Part shown: piece by piece, positions 57,147-64,000 of the stretch | Numbering within the stretch: position 1 is the stretch's first letter | Layout of the letters: each line of letters begins with the position of its first letter | Source: Gerris lacustris | Taxonomy: Eukaryota; Arthropoda; Insecta; Hemiptera; Gerridae | Direction of reading: 5' to 3' | DNA length: 64,000 nucleotides | NCBI GenBank assembly: GCA_951217055.1 | Contig: OX578280.1 | Coordinates: 34,353,128-34,417,127 of the forward strand | The notes under the pieces: model-generated | Seen by the model: only the letters and a program-made list of their open reading frames with translations | What the model was told of the DNA's origin: nothing | Database searches by the model: none | Translations under genes and position numbers: made by a program

Positions 57147-60100
57147 ATGACCACAACAACTACCACAACCACAACCACAACAAATACAAATACCACAACC
57201 ACAACCACAACCACAACCACGACCACAACAAATACCACAACCACAACCATAACCACAACAAATACCACATCAACAACCACAACCACTACCACTACCACAA
57301 TAAATACCACAACCAGAGCTAATACCACAACTACAACCACAACAAATACCACAACCACAACCACAACTACAACAAATACCACAACCACAACCACAACCAT
57401 AACCAAAACAAATACCACAACCACAACTACAACGAATACCACAACCTCAACAACAACCACTACCACAACCACAACCACAACAAATTCAAATACCACAACC
57501 ACAAAAATACACCACCACAGCCATCACCACAACCACAACCATCACACAACTATAACCACAGCTACAACAAATACCACAACCACAACTACAACAAATACCA
57601 CAACCACAAAAATACAACACCACAACCACAACCACAACAAATACAAATACCACAACCACAACAATGACCACAACCACAACCACAAACAAATACCACAACC
57701 ACAACCACAACAAATACCACTACCACTTCCACAACCACAATTACAACAAATACCACAACCACAACCACAACTACAACAAATACCACAACCACAACAAATA
57801 CCACAACCACAACCATATCAACAACCACAACCACAACAAATACAAATACCAAAACCACACCCCCAACCACAGCCATAACCACAACAAATACCACAACCAC
57901 AACCACAACAAATACCACAACCTCAATAACAACCACTACCACAACCACAACCACAAAAAATACCACAACCACAACTACTACAAAATACCACAACTACAAC
58001 AAATACCACAAACAACCACAACCATAACCACAACAAATACCACAACCACAACTAATACCACAACCACAACAAATACCACAACCTCAATAACAACACTACC
58101 ACAACCACAACCACAAAAAATACCACAACCACAACTACTACAAATACCACAACCACAACAAATACCACAACCTTAACAACAACCACTACCACAACCACAA
58201 CCACAAGAAATACAAATACCACAACCACAACCATAACCACAACAAATGCCACAACCACAAAAAATACACCACCACAACCACAAAAATACAACACCACAAC
58301 CACAACCATCACCACAACCATCACCACAACCACAACCATCACCACAACCACAACCATCACACAACTATCACCACAGCTACAACAAATACCACAAACACAA
58401 CTACAACAAATACCACAAACACAAAAATACAACACCACAACCACAACCACAACCATGACCACAATCACAACCACTACCACAACCACAACCACAACCACAA
58501 CAAATACAAATACCACGACCACAACCACGACCACAACCACAACCATAACCACAACAAATACCACAACCACTACCACAACCACAACCACAACTACAACAAA
58601 TACCACAACCACAACAAAAACCGCAACAAATACCACAACCACAAAAATACACAACCACAACCACAACCATCACCACAACCATCACCACAACCACAACCAT
58701 CACCACAACAAATACTACAACCACAACTACAACAAATACCACAACCACAAAAATACAACACCACAACCACAACAAATACCACAACCACAACTACGATTAC
58801 AACCACGACCACAACCACAACCATAACCACAACAAATACAAATACCACAACCAAAACCGCAACATATACCACAACCACAAAAATACACCACCACAACCAC
58901 AACAATCACTACAACCATCACCACAACCACAACCATCACCACAACACATACCACAACCACAACTACAACAAATACCACAACCACAAATATACAACACCAC
59001 AACCACAACCACAACAAATACAAATACCACAACCACAACCACAACCATGACCACAACCACAACCACTACCACTACTACAACCACAACCACAAAAAAACAA
59101 ATACCACAACCACAACCACAACCACAACCATAACCACAACAAATACCACAACCACTACCACAACCACAACCACAACTACAACAAATACCACAACCACAAC
59201 CACAACTACAACAAATACCACAACCACAACCACAACTACAACAAATACCACAACCACAACCACAACTACAACAAATACCACAACCACAACAAATACAAAT
59301 ACCACAACCACAACCACAACAAATACAAATACCACAAAACAACCATGACCACAACAACTTCCACAACAACGACCACAAAAAATACAAATACCACAACCAT
59401 CACCACAACCACAACCATCACCACAACCACAACCATCACACAACTATCACCACAGCTACAACAAATACCACAAACACAACTACAACAAATACCACAAACA
59501 CAACTACAACAAATACCACAAACACAAAAATACAACACCACAACCACAACCACAACCATGACCACAATCACAACCACTACCACAACCACAACCACAACCA
59601 CAACAAATACAAATACCACAACCACAACCACGACCACAACCACAACCATAACCACAACAAATACCGCAACCACTACCACAACCACAACCACAACCACAAC
59701 TACGACAAATACCACAACCACAACAAAAACCGCAACACATACCACAACCACAACCATCACTACAACAAATACCACAACCACAACTACAACAAATACCACA
59801 ACCACAAAAATACAACACCACAACCACAACAAATACCACAACCACAACTACTACAAATACCACAACCACAACCACGACCACAACCATAACCACAACAAAT
59901 ACAAATACCACAACCAAAACCGCAACAAATACCACAACCACAAAAATACACCACCACAACCACAACAATCACCACAACCATCACCACAACCACAACCATC
60001 ACCACAACACATACCACAACCACAACTACAACAAATACCACAACAACAAAAATACAACACCACAACCACAACCACAACAAATACAAATACCACAACCACA

Positions 60101-61200
60101 ACCACAACCATGACCACAACCACTACCACTACCACAACCACAACCACGAAAAATACAAATACCACATCCATAACCACAACAAATACCACAACCACTACCA
60201 TTACCATAACCACAACCACAACTACAACAAATACCACAACCACAACCACAACTACAACAAATACAAATACCACAAAACAACCATGACCACAACAACTACC
60301 ACAACCACAACCACAAAAAATACAAATACCACAACCACAACCACAACCACGACCACAAACACGACCACAACCACAACCATAACCACAACAAATACCACAA
60401 TCGCAACCACAACTACAACAAATACCACAACAAAAACCACAACCACTACCACAACCACAACAAATACCACAACCAGAACTAATACCACAACCACAACAAA
60501 TTCCACAACAACAACTACTACAAATACCACAACCACGACCACAACCATAACCACAACAAATACAAATATCACAACCACAAACGCAACAAATACCACAACC
60601 ACAACTACCACAAAAATACACCACCACAACCACAACCATCACCACAACCACAACCATCACCACAACAAATACCACAACCACAACTACAACAAATACCACA
60701 ACCACAAAAATACAACACTACTACCACAACCACAACAAATACAAATACCACAACCACAACCATGACCATAACCACAACCACAACCACTACCACAAGCACA
60801 ACGAATACAAATACCACAACCACAACTACAACAAATACCACAACCACAAAAATTCACCACCACAACCACAACCATCACCACAACCATCACCACAACCACA
60901 AACATCACCACAACCACAACCATCACCACAACAAATACCACAACCACAACTACAACAAATACCACAACCACGAAAATATAACACCACAACCACAACAAAT
61001 ACAAATACCACAACCACAACCATGACCACAACCACAACCACTATCACAACCACAACCACAACTACAACAAATACCACAACCACAACTACAACAAATACCA
61101 CAACCACAACTACAACAAATACCACAACCACAACTACAACAAATACCACAACCACAACCACAACTATAAACACAAATAAAACCACAACCACGACCACAAC
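57147..61200 (+). repeat. Higher-order copy D (about 4.0 kb)
   Basis: A full-length copy including the 5' module (57.15-58.1 kb). Near 60.43-60.46 and 60.80 kb it has the segments that are present in A but deleted in B and C, so it is not simply a copy of its neighbour C. Confidence 0.6.
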
Positions 61201-61666
61201 AAATACCACAACCACAACCATAACCACAACAAATACCACAACAACAACCACAACCACTACCACTACCACAACAAATACCACAACCAGAACTAATACCACA
61301 ACCACAACAAATACCACAACTTCAACAACAACCACTACCACAACCACATCCACAACAAATACAAATACCACAACCACAACAAATACCACACCACAACCAC
61401 AACCACAACCACAACAAATTCCACACCACAACCACAACAAATTCCACACCACAACCACAACAAATTCCACACCACAACCACAACCACAACAAATACCACA
61501 ACCACAACCACAACAAATACCACAACCACAACCACAAAAAATACCACAACCACAACTACAACAAATACCACAACCACAAAAATACAACACCACAACCACA
61601 ACCATCACCACAACCACAACCGTCACACAACTATCACCACAACCACAACCATCACACAGGACCAAA

Positions 61667-62888
61667 TACCTATAAGTCCTAGGTCCAATAGGACATATAT
61701 TTCCTATAGGACCTAGGTCTTATAGGTCCTAAAGGTCCTAGGACCTAGGACCTATAGGCATTCAGGTCCTAGGACCTAGGACCTATAGGTCCTATAGGTC
61801 CAAAATGCCAATAGGTCCTAGGACCTAAATGCCTATAGGTCCAATAGGTCCAAAAGACCTATAAGTCCTAGGTCCAATAGGACATATAGGTCCTATAGGA
61901 CCTAGGTCTTATAGGTCCTAAAGGTCCTAGGACCTAGGACCTATAGGCATTCAGGTCCTAGGACCTAGGACCTATAGGTCCTATAGGTCCAAAATGCCAA
62001 TAGGTCCTAGGACCTAAGACCTATAGGTCCTAGGACCTTATACCTATAGGTCCTAAGACCTATAGGTCCTAGGCCCTAAGACCAATAGGTCCTAGGCCCT
62101 AAGACCTATAGGTCCTAGGCCCTAAGACCTATAGGTCCTAGGACCTAAGACCTATAGGTCCTAGGACCTAAGACCTATAGGTCCTAGGACCAAATGGACC
62201 TAATGGACCTATAGGACCTAATGGACCTAGGACCTATAGGACCTAGGATTTATAGGACCTAGGTCCTATAGGTCTAAGTTTTTATATTACCTAGGACCTA
62301 TGGGACCTACGACCTAGGACCCATAGGTCCTAGGACCAAAGACCTATAGGTCCTTAGGACCTAGGTCTTATAGGTCCTATAGGACCTATAGACATTTAGG
62401 TCCTAGGACCTATTGGTCCTATAGGTCCTAGGACCTATTGGTCCTATAGGTCCTATAGGTCGTAAATGCCTATAGGTCCTTTAGGTCCTAGGACAGGTCC
62501 CAAGACCTATGGGTCCTAGGTCGTAGATCCTATAGGTCCTAGGTCGTAGGTCCTATAGGTCCTAGGTAATATAGAAACTTAGACCTATAGGTCCTAGGTC
62601 GTAGGGCCTATAGGTCCTATAGGTTCTATAGGTCCTGGGACCTATAGGACCTAGGACCTACGACCTAGGACCTATAGGACCTAGGACCTACGACCTAGGA
62701 CCTATAGGTCCTACGACCTATAGGACCTACGATCTAGGACCTATTGGACCTACGACCTAGGACCTATAGGACCTAGGACCTATAGGACCTATAGGACCTA
62801 CGACCTAGGACCTATAGGACCTACGACCTAAAGGACCTATAGGACCTATAGGCATTTAGGACCTATAGAACCTATAGGACCTATAGGT
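61667..62888. repeat. Self-complementary TAGGTCC/TAGGACC satellite
   Basis: Repeats of TAGGTCCTAGGACCTA and CCTATAGGTCCTATAGG are palindromic within each unit, with many CCTAGG and CCTATAGG sites. A segment of about 188 bp is duplicated in tandem (61670 and 61858). A larger inverted pair lies at about 62256-62335 and 62505-62600. TAGGTCC prevails before about 62.5 kb and TAGGACC after it. No coding potential. Confidence 0.92.
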
Positions 62889-64000
62889 CACCTAAAAAGG
62901 GGACTAAAAAGGGGACTAAAAAGGGGACTAAAAAAGGGGACTAAAAAAGGGGACTAAAAAAGGGGACTAAAAAAGGGGACTAAAAAGGGGACTAAAAAGG
63001 GGACTAAAAAAGGGGACTAAAAAAGGGGACTAAAAAAGGGGACTAAGAAGGGGACTAAAAAAGGGGACTAAAAAAGGGGACAAAGAAGGGGACAAAGAAG
63101 GTGACAAAGAAGGTGACAAAGAAGGGGACAAAGAAGGGGACAAAGAAGGGGACAAAGAAGGGGACAAAGAAGGGGACAAAGAAGGGGACAAAGAAGGGGA
63201 CAAAGAAGGTGACAAAGGACAAAGAAGGGGACAAAGAAGGGGACAAAGAAGGGGACAAAGAAGGGGACAAAGAAGGGGACAAAGAAGGGGACAAAGAAGG
63301 GGACAAAGAAGGGGACAAAGAAGGGGACAAAGAAGGGGACAAAGAAGGGGACAAAGAAGGGGACAAAGAAGGGGACAAAGAAGGGGGACAAAGAGGGGGA
63401 CAAAGAGGGGGACAAAGAAGGGGACAAAGAGGGGGACAAAGAAGGGGACAAAGAAGGGGACAAAGAAGGGGACAAAGAAGGGGACAAAGAAGGGGACAAA
63501 GAAGGGGACAAAGAAGGGGACAAAGAAGGGGACAAAGAAGGGACAAAGAAGGGGACAAAGAAGGGGACAAAGAAGGGGACAAAGAAGGGGACTAAAGAAG
63601 GGGACTAAAGAAGGGGACTAAAGAAGGGGACTAAAGAAGGGGACTAAAGAAGGGGACTAAAGAAGGGGACTAAAGAAGGGGACTAAAGAAGGGGCCTAAA
63701 GAAGGGGACTAAAAAAGGGACTAAAAAGGGGACTAAAAAGGGGACTAAAAAGGGGACTAAAAAGGGGACTAAAAAGGGGACTAAAAAGGTTACTAAAAAG
63801 GGGACAAAAAAGGGGACTAAAAAAGGTACTAAAAAAGGTACTAAAAAAGGTACTAAAAAAGGTACTAAAAAAGGTACTAAAAAAGGTACTAAAAAAGGTA
63901 CTAAAAAAAGGTACTAAAAAGGGGACTAAAAAGGGTACTAAGAAAGTACTAAGAAAGTACTATGAAAGTACTATGAAAGTACTAAGAAAGTACTAAGAAA
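62889..64000 (+). repeat. G-rich GGGGAC satellite, 10-13-bp units, open at window end
   Basis: Subzones: GGGGACTAAAAA with variants of 12-13 bp (62.89-63.08 kb), GGGGACAAAGAA (63.08-63.59), GGGGACTAAAGAA (63.59-63.71), GGGGACTAAAAA (63.71-63.82), GGTACTAAAAAA (63.82-63.92) and AAGTACTAAG (63.94 to the end). Long frames (KKGT, DKEG and QRRG repeats on plus; SPSL on minus) follow the 12-base period and shift register at odd-length units, so they are not genes. The array continues past the window. Confidence 0.95.

Larger units (their letters stand above)
45290..61660 (+). repeat. 16.4-kb ACAACC-type satellite with higher-order copies
   Basis: The plus strand is almost only A and C with scattered T and very little G. 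Core words are CCACAACCACAACC, ACAACAAATACCACAACC, ACTACAACAAATACC and ACCATCACCACAACC. The array grows out of a short CTGACACTGACACTGACC stretch at 45291. From about 46.2 kb larger blocks recur: marker segments at 48204, 52146, 55224 and 59266, and at 49190, 53132, 56216 and 60252, give spacings of about 3.94, 3.08 and 4.04 kb. All six frames are open for long stretches because the unit is a multiple of three; these frames change register inside one ORF and are not genes. Confidence 0.95.

Noticed and set aside
45267..61675. Many minus-strand frames rich in Val, Cys-Gly or Leu-Trp
   Set aside because: They are the three registers of the complementary GGTTGT repeat; none has a signal peptide, promoter or conserved end.
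63055..63595. Open frames of 155-175 codons with SPSL, KKGT, DKEG or QRRG repeats
   Set aside because: They follow the 12-base unit and change register at 11- or 13-base units; no codon conservation.
45290..64000. Telomere
   Set aside because: No TTAGG or TTAGGG arrays; ACAACC and GGGGAC units are not known telomere repeats and a unique gene-bearing region lies on one side only because the window ends.

Overview
The window is nuclear DNA of an animal, most probably an arthropod. It is AT-rich and full of introns and DNA transposons. The two genes it carries are metazoan: a spondin with a Kunitz domain, an arrangement I know from insect fat-spondin-type proteins, and the exocyst subunit Sec15/EXOC6. 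The species cannot be named from the sequence. There are no bacterial features (operons, ribosome binding sites, CRISPR).

Layout. (1) 1-17050, plus strand: eight 3'-terminal exons of a secreted spondin-like gene. They encode a Kunitz domain, an acidic linker and two thrombospondin type 1 repeats, and the phases join into one 279-residue frame to a stop. Its introns hold a Tigger-like MITE, a tRNA-derived SINE, three hAT-type elements with clear 8-bp target duplications, a Tc1-like remnant, two large inverted repeats and a LINE 3' end. (2) 17.1-26.5 kb: intergenic, with fold-back repeats, a Harbinger remnant, MITEs and nested repeats. (3) 26504-39926, minus strand: a complete 16-exon Sec15 gene, 787 codons plus stop, with an internally deleted mariner, a SINE and MITEs in its introns. 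(4) 40.5-41.86 kb: a tandem satellite of about 140 bp lying just upstream of Sec15, each unit carrying a 12-bp palindrome. (5) 41.87-45.27 kb: further dispersed repeats, including a pair of about 90-bp inverted arms 1.9 kb apart.

(6) 45.29-64.0 kb: 18.7 kb of continuous simple-sequence satellite in three blocks. The first (45.29-61.66 kb) is built on ACAACC and is almost without G on the plus strand. It has a higher-order structure: four copies of about 3-4 kb, one lacking a module of nearly 1 kb. The second (61.67-62.89 kb) is a self-complementary TAGGTCC/TAGGACC array. The third (62.89 kb to the window end) is a G-rich GGGGAC-type array whose unit changes stepwise. Strand composition therefore flips across a palindromic centre. 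The long open frames in these blocks are by-products of the short period, not genes.

The two genes are convergent (plus-strand spondin, then minus-strand Sec15), with about 9.5 kb between their stops, and have no evident functional link. Spondin would act in the extracellular matrix; Sec15 is a vesicle-tethering protein and Rab11 effector.
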